A DNA stretch of 64,000 bases from positions 62,001 to 126,000 of the forward strand of contig NW_027150052.1 in the NCBI RefSeq assembly GCF_031143425.1, read 5' to 3'. The DNA comes from Pleurodeles waltl (Eukaryota > Chordata > Amphibia > Caudata > Salamandridae). The notes under the pieces are model-generated. The model saw only the letters and a program-made list of their open reading frames with translations, had not been told where the DNA came from and made no database searches. Made by a program: the position numbers and the translations under genes. Below are positions 35,001-48,400 of this stretch, in pieces (position 1 is the stretch's first letter; the number at the start of each line of letters is the position of its first letter).

Positions 35001-36668
35001 TTTTTTAAGGAAAACAGAGGTGTTTTTTGCAAAGTGCCTACTTGTAGATTTTGGCCTGTAGCTCAGCCGCCACCTAGGGAAACCTACCAAACCTGTGCAT
35101 TTCTGAAAACTAGAGACCTAGGGGAATCCATGATGGGGTGACTTGTGTGGCTCGGACCAGGTTCTGTTACCCAGAATCCTTTGCAAACCTCAAAATTTGG
35201 CTAAAAAAACACATGTTCCTCACATTTCTGTGGCAGAAAGTTCTGGAATCTGAGAGGAGCCACAAATTTCCTTCCACCCAGCGTTCCCCCACGTCTCCCG
35301 ATACAAATGATACCTCACTTGTGTGGGTAGGCCTACCGCCCGCGACAGGAAACGCCCCAAATCGCAACGTGGACACAGCCAAATTTTTGAAGGAAAACAG
35401 AGGTGTTTTTTGCAAAGTGCCTACCTGTAGATTTTGGCCTGTAGCTCAGCCGCCACCTAGGGAAACCTACCAAACCTGTGCATTTCTGAAAACTAGAGAC
35501 CTAGGGGAATCCAAGATGGGGTGACTTGTGTGGCTCGGACCAGGTTCTGTTACCCAGAATCCTTTGCAAACCTCAAAATTTGGCTAAAAAAACACATGTT
35601 CCTCACATTTCTGTGGCAGAAAGTTCTGGAATCTGAGAGGAGCCACAAATTTCCTTCCACCCAGCATTCCCCCACGTCTCCCGATAAAAATGATACCTCA
35701 CTTGTGTGGGTAGGCCTAGCGCCCGCGACAGGAAACGCCCCAAAGCGCAACGTGGACACAGCCAAATTTTTGAAGGAAAACAGAGGTGTTTTTTGCAAAG
35801 TGCCTACCTGTAGATTTTGGCCTGTAGCTCAGCCGCCACCTAGGGAAACCTACCAAACCTGTGCATTTCTGAAAACTAGAGACCTAGGGGAATCCAAGAT
35901 GGTGTGACTTGTGTGGCTCGGACCAGGTTCTGTTACCCAGAATCCATTGCAAACCTCAAAATTTGGCTAAAAAAACACATGTTCCTCACATTTCTGTGGC
36001 AGAAAGTTTAGGAATCTGAGAGTAGCCACAAATTTCCTTCCACCCACGTTCCCCCACGTCTCCCGATAAAAATGATACCTCACTTGTGTGGGTAGGCCTA
36101 GCGCCCGCGACAGGAAACGCCCCAAAGCGCAACGTGGACACAGCCAAATTTTTTAAGGAAAACAGAGGTGTTTTTTGCAAAGTGCCTACCTGTAGATTTT
36201 GGCCTGTAGCTCAGCCGCCACCTAGGGAAACCTACCAAACCTGTGCATTTCTGAAAACTAGAGACCTAGGGGAATCCAAGATGGGGTGACTTGTGTGGCT
36301 CGGACCAGGTTCTGTTACCCAGAATCCTTTGCAAACCTCAAAATTTGGCTAAAAAAACACATGTTCCTCACATTTCTGTGGCAGAAAGTTCTGGAATCTG
36401 ACAGGAGCCACAAATTTCCTTCCACCCGGCATGCCCCCACGTCTCCCGATAAAAATGATACCTCAATTGTGTGGGTAGGCCTGGCGCCCGCGACAGGAAA
36501 CGCCCCAAAGCGCAAGGTGGACACAGCCAAATTTTTGAAGGAAAACAGAGATGTTTTTTGCAAAGTGTCTACCTGTAGATTATGGCCTGTAGCTCAGCCG
36601 CCACCTAGGGAAACCTACCAAACCTGTGCATTTCTGAAAACTAGAGACCTAGGGGAATCCAAGATGGG
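32075..36668. repeat. Block C3: 12-unit older relative of the 4976-bp repeat
   Basis: Unit starts and classes: 32075 C; 32458 L1 with GTTCTCCC; 32841 T with GTGTTGGTAGG; 33224 H with GGGCAATC end; 33607 D1; 33989 R; 34372 Q; 34755 F with CCATGATGG end; 35138 T with AAATCGC; 35521 H with GATGGTGTG end; 35904 D1 of 382 bp; 36286 R2 hybrid. Order and several marks match 8339-18290. It lacks TGTTGCTCGG, CATAATCC, CACATTTTCC, CTCACGTTTC and the second missing base of the 381-bp unit, so those arose in the common ancestor of the other two copies or were lost here. The thirteenth unit (Q-like) is missing. Confidence 0.88.
36286..36668. repeat. Hybrid monomer U95 (R2 left part, Q-like right end)
   Basis: This copy has the R2 marks through GATTATGG at 36578-36585 but ends with AGGGGAATCC at 36651-36660, whereas every other R and R2 copy ends with AGGGCAATCC. 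In the parallel series at 40880 (R2), 41263 (Q-like), 41646 (S), the Q-like unit lies between R2 and S and carries AGGGGAATCC. Here S follows directly at 36669. The copy is best explained as R2 joined to the end of the Q-like neighbour, with loss of one 383-bp unit and the switch between about 36585 and 36655. Confidence 0.72.
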
Positions 36669-39600
36669 GTGACTTGTGTGGCTCGGACCAGGTTCTGTTA
36701 CCCAGAATCCTTTGCAAACCTCAAAATTTGGCTAAAAAAACACATGTTCCTCACATTTCTGTGGCAGAAAGTTCTGGAATCTGAGAGGAGCCACAAATTT
36801 CCTTCCACCCAGCGTTCCCCCACGTCTCCCGATAAAAATGATACCTCACTTGTGTGGGTAGGCCTAGCGCCCGCGACAGGAAACGCCCCAAAGCGCAACG
36901 TGGACACAGCCAAATTTTTGAAGGAAAACAGAGGTGTTTTTTGCAAAGTGTCTACCTGTAGATTTTGGCCTGTAGCTCAGCCGCCACCTGGGGAAACCTA
37001 CAAAACCTGTGCATTTCTGAAAACTAGAGACCTAGGGGAATCCAAGATGGGGTGACTTGTGTGGCTCGGACCAGGTTCTGTTACCCAGAATCCTTTGCAA
37101 ACCTCAAAATTTGGCTAAAAAAACACATGTTCCTCACATTTCTGTGGCAGAAAGTTCTGGAATCTGAGTGGAGCCACAAATTTGCTTCCACCCAGCGTTC
37201 CCCCACATCTCCCGATAAAAATGATACCTCACTTGTGTGGGTAGGCCTAGCGCCCGCGACAGAAAACGCCCCAAAGCGCAACGTGGGCACATCCAAATTT
37301 GTGAAGGAAAACAGAGGTGTTTTTTGCAAAGTGCCTACCTGTAGATTTTGGCCTATAGCTCAGCCGCCACCTAGGGAAACCTACCAAACCTGTGCATTTC
37401 TGAAAACTAGAGACCTAGGGGAATCCAAGATGGGGTGACTTGTGTGACTCGGACCAGGTTCTGTTACCCAGAATCCTTTGCAAACCTCAAAATTTGGCTA
37501 AAAAAACACATGTTCCTCACATTTCTGTGGCAGAAAGTTCTGGAATCTGAGAGGAGCCACAAATTTCCTTCCACCCAGCGTTCCCCCATGTCTCCCGATA
37601 AATATGATACCTCACTTGTGTGGGTAGGCCTAGCGCCCGCGACAGGAAACGCCCCAAAGCGCAACGTGGACACAGCCAAATTTTTGAAGGAAAACAGAGG
37701 TGTTTTTTGCAAAGTGCCTACCTGTAGATTTTGGCCTGTAGCTCAGCCGCCACCTAGGGAAACCTACCAAACCTGTGCATTTCTGAAAACTAGAGACCTA
37801 GGCGAATCTAAGATGGGGTGACTTGTGTGGCTCGGACCAGGTTCTGTTACCCAGAATCCTTTGCAAACCTCAGAATTTGGCTAAAAAAACACATGTTCCT
37901 CACATTTCCGTGGCAGAAAGTTCTAGAATCTGAGAGGAGCCACAAATTTCCTTCCACCCAGCGTTCCCCCACGTCTCCCGATAAAAATGATACCTCACTT
38001 GTGTGGTTAGGCCTAGCGCCCGCGACAGGAAACACCCCAAAGCACAACGTGGACACAGCCAAATTTTTGAAGGAAAACAGAGGTGTTTTTTGCAAAGTGC
38101 CTACCTGTAGATTTTGGCCTGTAGCTCATCCGCCACCTAGGGAAACCTACCAAACCTGTGCATTTCTGAAAACTAGAGACCTAGGGGAATCCAAGATGGG
38201 GTGACTTGTGTGGCTCGGACCAGGTTCTGTTACCCAGAATCCTTTGCAAACCTCAAAATTTGGCTAAAAAAACACATGTTCCTCACATTTCTGTGGCAGA
38301 AAGTTCTGGAATCTGAGAGGAGCCACAAATTTCCTTCCACCCAGCGTTCCCCCACATCTCCCGATAAAAATGATACCTCACTTGTGTGGGTAGGCTTAGC
38401 GCCCGCGACAGAAAACGCCCCAAAGTGCAACGTGGGCACATCCAAATTTGTGAAGGAAAACAGAGGTGTTTTTTGCAAAGTGCCTACCTGTAGATTTTGG
38501 CCTGTAGCTCAGCCGCCACCTAGGGAAACCTACCAAACCTGTGCATTTCTGAAAACTAGAGACCTAGGGGAATCCAAGATGGGGTGACTTGTGTGGCTCG
38601 GACCAGGTTCTGTTACCCAGAATCCTTTGCAAACCTCAAAATTTGGCTAAAAAAACACATGTTCCTCACATTTCTGTGGCAGAAAGTTCTGGAATCTGAG
38701 AGGAGCCACAAATTTCCTTCCACCCAGCGTTCCCCCACGTCTCCCGATACAAATGATACCTCACTTGTGTGGGTAGGCCTACCGCCCGCGACAGGAAACG
38801 CCCCAAAGCGCAACGTGGACACAGCCAAATTTTTGAAGGAAAACAGAGGTGTTTTTTGCAAAGTGCCTACCTGTAGATTTTGGCCTGTAGCTCAGCCGCC
38901 ACCTAGGGAAACCTACCAAACCTGTGCATTTCTGAAAACTAGAGACCTAGGGGAATCCAAGATGGGGTGACTTGTGTGGCTCGGACCAGGTTCTGTTACC
39001 CAGAATCCTTTGCAAACCTCAAAATTTGGCTAAAAAAACACATGTTCCTCACATTTCTGTGGCAGAAAGTTCTGGAATCTGAGAGGAGCCACAAATTTCC
39101 TTCCACCCAGCGTTCCCCCACGTCTCCCGATAAAAATGATACCTCACTTGTGTGGGTAGGCCTAGCGCCCGCGACAGGAAACGCCCCAAAGCGCAACGTG
39201 GACACAGCCAAATTTTTGAAGGAAAACAGAGGTGTTTTTTGCAAAGTGCCTACCTGTAGATTTTGGCCTGTAGCTCAGCCGCCACCTAGGGAAACCTACC
39301 AAACCTGTGCATTTCTGAAAACTAGAGACCTAGGGCAATCCAAGATGGGGTGACTTGTGTGGCTCGGACCAGGTTCTGTTACCCAGAATCCATTGCAAAC
39401 CTCAAAATTTGGCTAAAAAAACACATGTTCCTCACATTTCTGTGGCAGAAAGTTTAGGAATCTGAGAGTAGCCACAATTTTCCTTCCACCCACGTTCCCC
39501 CACGTCTCCCGATAAAAATGATACCTCACTTGTGTGGGTAGGCCTAGCGCCCGCGACAGGAAACGCCCCAAAGCGCAACGTGGACACAGCCAAATTTTTT

Positions 39601-41645
39601 AAGGAAAACAGAGGTGTTTTTTGCAAAGTGCCTACCTGTAGATTTTGGCCTGTAGCTCAGCCGCCACCTAGGGAAACCTACCAAACCTGTGCATTTCTGA
39701 AAACTAGAGACCTAGGGGAATCCAAGATGGGGTGACTTGTGTGGCTCGGACCAGGTTCTGTTACCCAGAATCCTTTGCAAACCTCAAAATTTGGCTAAAA
39801 AAACACATGTTCCTCACATTTCTGTGGCAGAAAGTTCTTGAATCTGAGAGGAGCCACAAATTTCCTTCCACCCAGCGTGCCCCCACGTCTCCCGATAAAA
39901 ATTATACCTCAATTGTGTGGGTAGGCCTGGCGCCCGCGACAGGAAACGCCCCAAAGCGCAAGGTGGACACAGCCAAATTTTTGAAGGAAAACAGAGATGT
40001 TTTTTGCAAAGTGTCTACCTGTAGATTATGGCCTGTAGCTCAGCCGCCACCTAGGGAAACCTACCAAACCTGTGCATTTCTGAAAACTAGAGAACTAGGG
40101 CAATCCAAGATGGGGTGACTTGTGTGGCTCGGACCAGGTTCTGTTACCCAGAATCCTTTGCAAACCTCAGAATTTGGCTAAAAAACCACATGTTCCTCAC
40201 ATTTCTGTGGCAGAAAGTTCAGGAATCTGAGAGGAGCCACAAATTTCCTTCCACCCACATTCCCCCACGTCTCCCGATAAAAATGATACCTCACTTGTGT
40301 GGGTAGGCCTAGCGCCCGCGACAGGAAACGCCCCAAAGCGCAACGTGGACACAGCCAAATTTTTGAAGGAAAACAGAGGTGTTTTTTGCAAAGTGCCTAC
40401 CTGTAGATTTTGGCCTGTAGCTCAGCCGCCACCTAGGGAAACCTACCAAACCTGTGCATTTCTGAAAACTAGAGACCTAGGGGAATCCAAGATGGGGTGA
40501 CTTGTGTGGCTCGGACCAGGTTCTGTTACCCAGAATCCTTTGCAAACCTCAAAATTTGGCTAAAAAAACACATGTTCCTCACATTTCTGTGGCAGAAAGT
40601 TCTGGAATCTGAGAGGAGCCACAAATTTCCTTCCACCCAGCGTTCCCCCACGTCTCCCGATAAAAATGATACCTCACTTGTGTGGGTAGGCCTAGCGCCC
40701 GCGACAGGAAACGCCCCAAAGCGCAACGTGGACACAGCCAAATTTTTGAAGGAAAACAGAGGTGTTTTTTGCAAAGTGCCTACCTGTAGATTTTGGCCTG
40801 TAGCTCAGCCGCCACCTAGGGAAACCTACCAAACCTGTGCATTTCTGAAAACTAGAGACCTAGGGGAATCCAAGATGGGGTGACTTGTGTGGCTCGGACC
40901 AGGTTCTGTTACCCAGAATCCTTTGCAAACCTCAAAATTTGGCTAAAAAAACACATGTTCCTCACATTTCTGTGGCAGAAAGTTCTGGAATCTGACAGGA
41001 GCCACAAATTTCCTTCCACCCGGCATGCCCCCACGTCTCCCGATAAAAATGATACCTCAATTGTGTGGGTAGGCCTGGCGCCCGCGACAGGAAACGCCCC
41101 AAAGCGCAAGGTGGACACAGCCAAATTTTTGAAGGAAAACAGAGATGTTTTTTGCAAAGTGTCTACCTGTAGATTATGGCCTGTAGCTCAGCCGCCACCT
41201 AGGGAAACCTACCAAACCTGTGCATTTCTGAAAACTAGAGACCTAGGGCAATCCAAGATGGGGTGACTTGTGTGGCTCGGACCAGGTTCTGTTACCCAGA
41301 ATCCTTTGCAAACCTCAGAATTTGGCTAAAAAAACACATGTTCCTCACATTTCTGTGGCAGAAAGTTCTGGAATCTGAGAGGAGCCACAAATTTCCTTCC
41401 ACCCAGTGTTCCCCCACGTCTCCCGATAAAAATGATACCTCACTTGTGTGGGTAGGCCTACCGCCCGCGACAGGAAACGCCCCAAAGCGCAACGTGGACA
41501 CAGCCAAATTTTTGAAGGAAAACAGAGGTGTTTTTTGCAAAGTGCCTACCTGTAGATTTTGGCCTGTAGCTCAGCCGCCACCTAGGGAAACCTACCAAAC
41601 CTGTGCATTTCTGAAAACTAGAGACCTAGGGGAATCCAAGATGGG
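36669..41645. repeat. Block H1: second kind of 13-unit repeat, 4977 bp
   Basis: Unit starts and classes: 36669 S with TACAAAACC; 37052 GW with CCTATAGC; 37435 VTR with AAATATGAT; 37818 L3; 38201 G with AGGCTTAGCG; 38584 T; 38967 C with GGGCAATC end; 39350 D1; 39732 R with GAGAACTAGGGC; 40115 D2'; 40497 C; 40880 R2; 41263 Q-like. The next copy starts at 41646, 4977 bp on (13 x 383 minus 2). TACAAAACC, CCTATAGC in a GW unit and AAATATGAT are found only in these two copies. CATGTCTCC at 37587-37595 is private to this copy. Confidence 0.9.
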
Positions 41646-44600
41646 GTGACTTGTGTGGCTCGGACCAGGTTCTGTTACCCAGAATCCTTTGCAAACCTCA
41701 AAATTTGGCTAAAAAAACACATGTTCCTCACATTTCTGTGGCAGAAAGTTCTGGAATCTGAGAGGAGCCACAAATTTCCTTCCACCCAGCGTTCCCCCAC
41801 GTCTCCCGATAAAAATGATACCTCACTTGTGTGGGTAGGCCTAGCGCCCGCGACAGGAAACGCCCCAAAGCGCAACGTGGACACAGCCAAATTTTTGAAG
41901 GAAAACAGAGGTGTTTTTTGCAAAGTGTCTACCTGTAGATTTTGGCCTGTAGCTCAGCCGCCACCTGGGGAAACCTACAAAACCTGTGCATTTCTGAAAA
42001 CTAGAGACCTAGGGGAATCCAAGATGGGGTGACTTGTGTGGCTCGGACCAGGTTCTGTTACCCAGAATCCTTTGCAAACCTCAAAATTTGGCTAAAAAAA
42101 CACATGTTCCTCACATTTCTGTGGCAGAAAGTTCTGGAATCTGAGTGGAGCCACAAATTTGCTTCCACCCAGCGTTCCCCCACATCTCCCGATAAAAATG
42201 ATACCTCACTTGTGTGGGTAGGCCTAGCGCCCGCGACAGAAAACGCCCCAAAGCGCAACGTGGGCACATCCAAATTTGTGAAGGAAAACAGAGGTGTTTT
42301 TTGCAAAGTGCCTACCTGTAGATTTTGGCCTATAGCTCAGCCGCCACCTAGGGAAACCTACCAAACCTGTGCATTTCTGAAAACTAGAGACCTAGGGGAA
42401 TCCAAGATGGGGTGACTTGTGTGACTCGGACCAGGTTCTGTTACCCAGAATCCTTTGCAAACCTCAAAATTTGGCTAAAAAAACACATGTTCCTCACATT
42501 TCTGTGGCAGAAAGTTCTGGAATCTGAGAGGAGCCACAAATTTCCTTCCACCCAGCGTTCCCCCACGTCTCCCGATAAATATGATACCTCACTTGTGTGG
42601 GTAGGCCTAGCGCCCGCGACAGGAAACGCCCCAAAGCGCAACGTGGACACAGCCAAATTTTTGAAGGAAAACAGAGGTGTTTTTTGCAAAGTGCCTACCT
42701 GTAGATTTTGGCCTGTAGCTCAGCCGCCACCTAGGGAAACCTACCAAACCTGTGCATTTCTGAAAACTAGAGACCTAGGCGAATCTAAGATGGGGTGACT
42801 TGTGTGGCTCGGACCAGGTTCTGTTACCCAGAATCCTTTGCAAACCTCAGAATTTGGCTAAAAAAACACATGTTCCTCACATTTCCGTGGCAGAAAGTTC
42901 TAGAATCTGAGAGGAGCCACAAATTTCCTTCCACCCAGCGTTCCCCCACGTCTCCCGATAAAAATGATACCTCACTTGTGTGGTTAGGCCTAGCGCCCGC
43001 GACAGGAAACACCCCAAAGCACAACGTGGACACAGCCAAATTTTTGAAGGAAAACAGAGGTGTTTTTTGCAAAGTGCCTACCTGTAGATTTTGGCCTGTA
43101 GCTCATCCGCCACCTAGGGAAACCTACCAAACCTGTGCATTTCTGAAAACTAGAGACCTAGGGGAATCCAAGATGGGGTGACTTGTGTGGCTCGGACCAG
43201 GTTCTGTTACCCAGAATCCTTTGCAAACCTCAAAATTTGGCTAAAAAAACACATGTTCCTCACATTTCTGTGGCAGAAAGTTCTGGAATCTGAGAGGAGC
43301 CACAAATTTCCTTCCACCCAGCGTTCCCCCACATCTCCCGATAAAAATGATACCTCACTTGTGTGGGTAGGCTTAGCGCCCGCGACAGAAAACGCCCCAA
43401 AGTGCAACGTGGGCACATCCAAATTTGTGAAGGAAAACAGAGGTGTTTTTTGCAAAGTGCCTACCTGTAGATTTTGGCCTGTAGCTCAGCCGCCACCTAG
43501 GGAAACCTACCAAACCTGTGCATTTCTGAAAACTAGAGACCTAGGGGAATCCAAGATGGGGTGACTTGTGTGGCTCGGACCAGGTTCTGTTACCCAGAAT
43601 CCTTTGCAAACCTCAAAATTTGGCTAAAAAAACACATGTTCCTCACATTTCTGTGGCAGAAAGTTCTGGAATCTGAGAGGAGCCACAAATTTCCTTCCAC
43701 CCAGCGTTCCCCCACGTCTCCCGATACAAATGATACCTCACTTGTGTGGGTAGGCCTACCGCCCGCGACAGGAAACGCCCCAAAGCGCAACGTGGACACA
43801 GCCAAATTTTTGAAGGAAAACAGAGGTGTTTTTTGCAAAGTGCCTACCTGTAGATTTTGGCCTGTAGCTCAGCCGCCACCTAGGGAAACCTACCAAACCT
43901 GTGCATTTCTGAAAACTAGAGACCTAGGGGAATCCAAGATGGGGTGACTTGTGTGGCTCGGACCAGGTTCTGTTACCCAGAATCCTTTGCAAACCTCAAA
44001 ATTTGGCTAAAAAAACACATGTTCCTCACATTTCTGTGGCAGAAAGTTCTGGAATCTGAGAGGAGCCACAAATTTCCTTCCACCCAGCGTTCCCCCACGT
44101 CTCCCGATAAAAATGATACCTCACTTGTGTGGGTAGGCCTAGCGCCCGCGACAGGAAACGCCCCAAAGCGCAACGTGGACACAGCCAAATTTTTGAAGGA
44201 AAACAGAGGTGTTTTTTGCAAAGTGCCTACCTGTAGATTTTGGCCTGTAGCTCAGCCGCCACCTAGGGAAACCTACCAAACCTGTGCATTTCTGAAAACT
44301 AGAGACCTAGGGCAATCCAAGATGGGGTGACTTGTGTGGCTCGGACCAGGTTCTGTTACCCAGAATCCATTGCAAACCTCAAAATTTGGCTAAAAAAACA
44401 CATGTTCCTCACATTTCTGTGGCAGAAAGTTTAGGAATCTGAGAGTAGCCACAATTTTCCTTCCACCCACGTTCCCCCACGTCTCCCGATAAAAATGATA
44501 CCTCACTTGTGTGGGTAGGCCTAGCGCCCGCGACAGGAAACGCCCCAAAGCGCAACGTGGACACAGCCAAATTTTTTAAGGAAAACAGAGGTGTTTTTTG

Positions 44601-45473
44601 CAAAGTGCCTACCTGTAGATTTTGGCCTGTAGCTCAGCCGCCACCTAGGGAAACCTACCAAACCTGTGCATTTCTGAAAACTAGAGACCTAGGGGAATCC
44701 AAGATGGGGTGACTTGTGTGGCTCGGACCAGGTTCTGTTACCCAGAATCCTTTGCAAACCTCAAAATTTGGCTAAAAAAACACATGTTCCTCACATTTCT
44801 GTGGCAGAAAGTTCTTGAATCTGAGAGGAGCCACAAATTTCCTTCCACCCAGCGTGCCCCCACGTCTCCCGATAAAAATTATACCTCAATTGTGTGGGTA
44901 GGCCTGGCGCCCGCGACAGGAAACGCCCCAAAGCGCAAGGTGGACACAGCCAAATTTTTGAAGGAAAACAGAGATGTTTTTTGCAAAGTGTCTACCTGTA
45001 GATTATGGCCTGTAGCTCAGCCGCCACCTAGGGAAACCTACCAAACCTGTGCATTTCTGAAAACTAGAGAACTAGGGCAATCCAAGATGGGGTGACTTGT
45101 GTGGCTCGGACCAGGTTCTGTTACCCAGAATCCTTTGCAAACCTCAGAATTTGGCTAAAAAACCACATGTTCCTCACATTTCTGTGGCAGAAAGTTCAGG
45201 AATCTGAGAGGAGCCACAAATTTCCTTCCACCCACATTCCCCCACGTCTCCCGATAAAAATGATACCTCACTTGTGTGGGTAGGCCTAGCGCCCGCGACA
45301 GGAAACGCCCCAAAGCGCAACGTGGACACAGCCAAATTTTTGAAGGAAAACAGAGGTGTTTTTTGCAAAGTGCCTACCTGTAGATTTTGGCCTGTAGCTC
45401 AGCCGCCACCTAGGGAAACCTACCAAACCTGTGCATTTCTGAAAACTAGAGACCTAGGGGAATCCAAGATGGG
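41646..45473. repeat. Block H2: second copy of the 4977-bp repeat, 10 units
   Basis: Unit starts: 41646 S, 42029 GW, 42412 VTR, 42795 L3, 43178 G, 43561 T, 43944 C, 44327 D1, 44709 R, 45092 D2'. All ten correspond unit for unit with 36669-40496, 4977 bp earlier, and share their private marks. The following C at 45474 also corresponds, but the order then changes (L1 here, R2 in the first copy), so the join between this repeat and the next 11-unit repeat lies within or next to the C unit. From 42795 the series also matches the start of the window. Confidence 0.89.
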
Positions 45474-48400
45474 GTGACTTGTGTGGCTCGGACCAGGTTC
45501 TGTTACCCAGAATCCTTTGCAAACCTCAAAATTTGGCTAAAAAAACACATGTTCCTCACATTTCTGTGGCAGAAAGTTCTGGAATCTGAGAGGAGCCACA
45601 AATTTCCTTCCACCCAGCGTTCCCCCACGTCTCCCGATAAAAATGATACCTCACTTGTGTGGGTAGGCCTAGCGCCCGCGACAGGAAACGCCCCAAAGCG
45701 CAACGTGGACACAGCCAAATTTTTGAAGGAAAACAGAGGTGTTTTTTGCAAAGTGCCTACCTGTAGATTTTGGCCTGTAGCTCAGCCGCCACCTAGGGAA
45801 ACCTACCAAACCTGTGCATTTCTGAAAACTAGAGACCTAGGGGAATCCAAGATGGGGTGACTTGTGTGGCTCGGACCAGGTTCTGTTACCCAGAATCCTT
45901 TGCAAACCTCAGAATTTGGCTAAAAGAACACATGTTCCTCACATTTCCGTGGCAGAAAGTTCTGGAATCTGAGAGGAGCCACAAATTTCCTTCCACCCAG
46001 CGTTCCCCCACGTCTCCCGATAAAAATGATACCTCACTTGTGTGGTTAGGCCTAGCGCCCGCGACAGGAAACGCCCCAAAGCGCAACGTGGACACAGCCA
46101 AATTTTTGAAGGAAAACAGAGGTGTTTTTTGCAAAGTGCCTACCTGTAGATTTTGGCCTGTAGCTCATCCGCCACCTAGGGAAACCTACCAAACCTGTGC
46201 ATTTCTGAAAACTAGAGACCTAGGGGAATCCATGATGGGGTGACTTGTGTGGCTCGGACCAGGTTCTGTTACCCAGAATCCTTTGCAAACCTCAAAATTT
46301 GGCTAAAAAAACACATGTTCCTCACATTTCTGTGGCAGAAAGTTCTGGAATCTGAGAGGAGCCACAAATTTCCTTCCACCCAGCGTTCCCCCACGTCTCC
46401 CGATACAAATGATACCTCACTTGTGTGGGTAGGCCTAGCGCCCGCGACAGGAAACGCCCCAAAGCGCAACGTGGACACAGCCAAATTTTTGAAGGAAAAC
46501 AGAGGTGTTTTTTGCAAAGTGCCTACCTGTAGATTTTGGCCTGTAGCTCAGCCGCCACCTAGGGAAACCTACCAAACCTGTGCATTTCTGAAAACTAGAG
46601 ACCTAGGGGAATCCAAGATGGGGTGACTTGTGTGGCTCGGACCAGGTTCTGTTACCCAGAATCCTTTGCAAACCTCAGAATTTGGCTAAAAAAACACATG
46701 TTCCTCACATTTCCGTGGCAGAAAGTTCTGGAATCTGAGAGGAGCCACAAATTTCCTTCCACCCAGCGTTCCCCCACGTCTCCCGATAAAAATGATACCT
46801 CACTTGTGTGGGTAGGATTAGCGCCCGCGACAGAAAACGCCCCAAAGCGCAACGTGGGCACATCCAAATTTGTGAAGGAAAACAGAGGTGTTTTTTGCAA
46901 AGTGCCTACCTGTAGATTTTGGCCTGTAGCTCAGCCGCCACCTAGGGAAACCTACCAAACCTGTGCATTTCTGAAAACTAGAGACCTAGGGGAATCCAAG
47001 ATGGGGTGACTTGTGTGGCTCGGACCAGGTTCTGTTACCCAGAATCCTTTGCAAACCTCAAAATTTGGCTAAAAAAACACATGTTCCTCACATTTCTGTG
47101 GCAGAAAGTTCTGGAATCTGAGAGGAGCCACAAATTTCCTTCCACCCAGCGTTCCCCCACGTCTCCCGATAAAAATGATACCTCACTTGTGTGGGTAGGC
47201 CTAGCGCCCGCGACAGGAAACGCCCCAAAGCGCAACGTGGACACAGCCAAATTTTTGAAGGAAAACAGAGGTGTTTTTTGCAAAGTGCCTACCTGTAGAT
47301 TTTGGCCTGTAGCTCAGCCGCCACCTAGGGAAACCTACCAAACCTGTGCATTTCTGAAAACTAGAGACCTAGGGGAATCCAAGATGGGGTGACTTGTGTG
47401 GCTCGGACCAGGTTCTGTTACCCAGAATCCTTTGCAAACCTCAGAATTTGGCTAAAAAAACACATGTTCCTCACATTTCCGTGGCAGAAAGTTCTGGAAT
47501 CTGAGAGGAGCCACAAATTTCCTTCCACCCAGCGTTCCCCCACGTCTCCCGATAAAAATGATACCTCACTTGTGTGGTTAGGCCTAGCGCCCGCGACAGG
47601 AAACGCCCCAAAGCGCAACATGGACACAGCCAAATTTTTGAAGGAAAACAGAGGTGTTTTTTGCAAAGTGCCTACCTGTAGATTTTGGCCTGTAGCTCAT
47701 CCGCCACCTAGGGAAACCTACCAAACCTGTGCATTTCTGAAAACTAGAGACCTAGGGGAATCCAAGATGGGGTGACTTGTGTGGCTCGGACCAGGTTCTG
47801 TTACCCAGAATCCTTTGCAAACCTCAAAATTTGGCTAAAAAAACACATGTTCCTCCCATTTCTGTGGCAGAAAGTTCTGGAATCTGAGAGGAGCCACAAA
47901 TTTCCTTCCACCCAGCGTTCCCCCACGTCTCCCGATACAAATGATACCTCACTTGTGTGGGTAGGCCTACCGCCCGCGACAGGAAATGCCCCAAAGCGCA
48001 ACGTGGACACAGCCAAATTTTTGAAGGAAAACAGAGGTGTTTTTTGCAAAGTGCCTACCTGTAGATTTTGGCCTGTAGCTCAGCCGCCACCTAGGGAAAC
48101 CTACCAAACCTGTGCATTTCTGAAAACTAGAGACCTAGGGGAATCCAAGATGGGGTGACTTGTGTGGCTCGGACCAGGTTCTGTTACCCAGAATCCTTTG
48201 CAAACCTCAAAATTTGGCTAAAAAAACACATGTTCCTCACATTTCTGTGGCAGAAAGTTCTGGAATCTGAGAGGAGCCACAAATTTCCTTCCACCCAGCA
48301 TTCCCCCACGTCTCCCGATAAAAATGATACCTCACTTGTGTGGGTAGGCCTAGCGCCCGCGACAGGAAACGCCCCAAAGCGCAACGTGGACACAGCCAAA

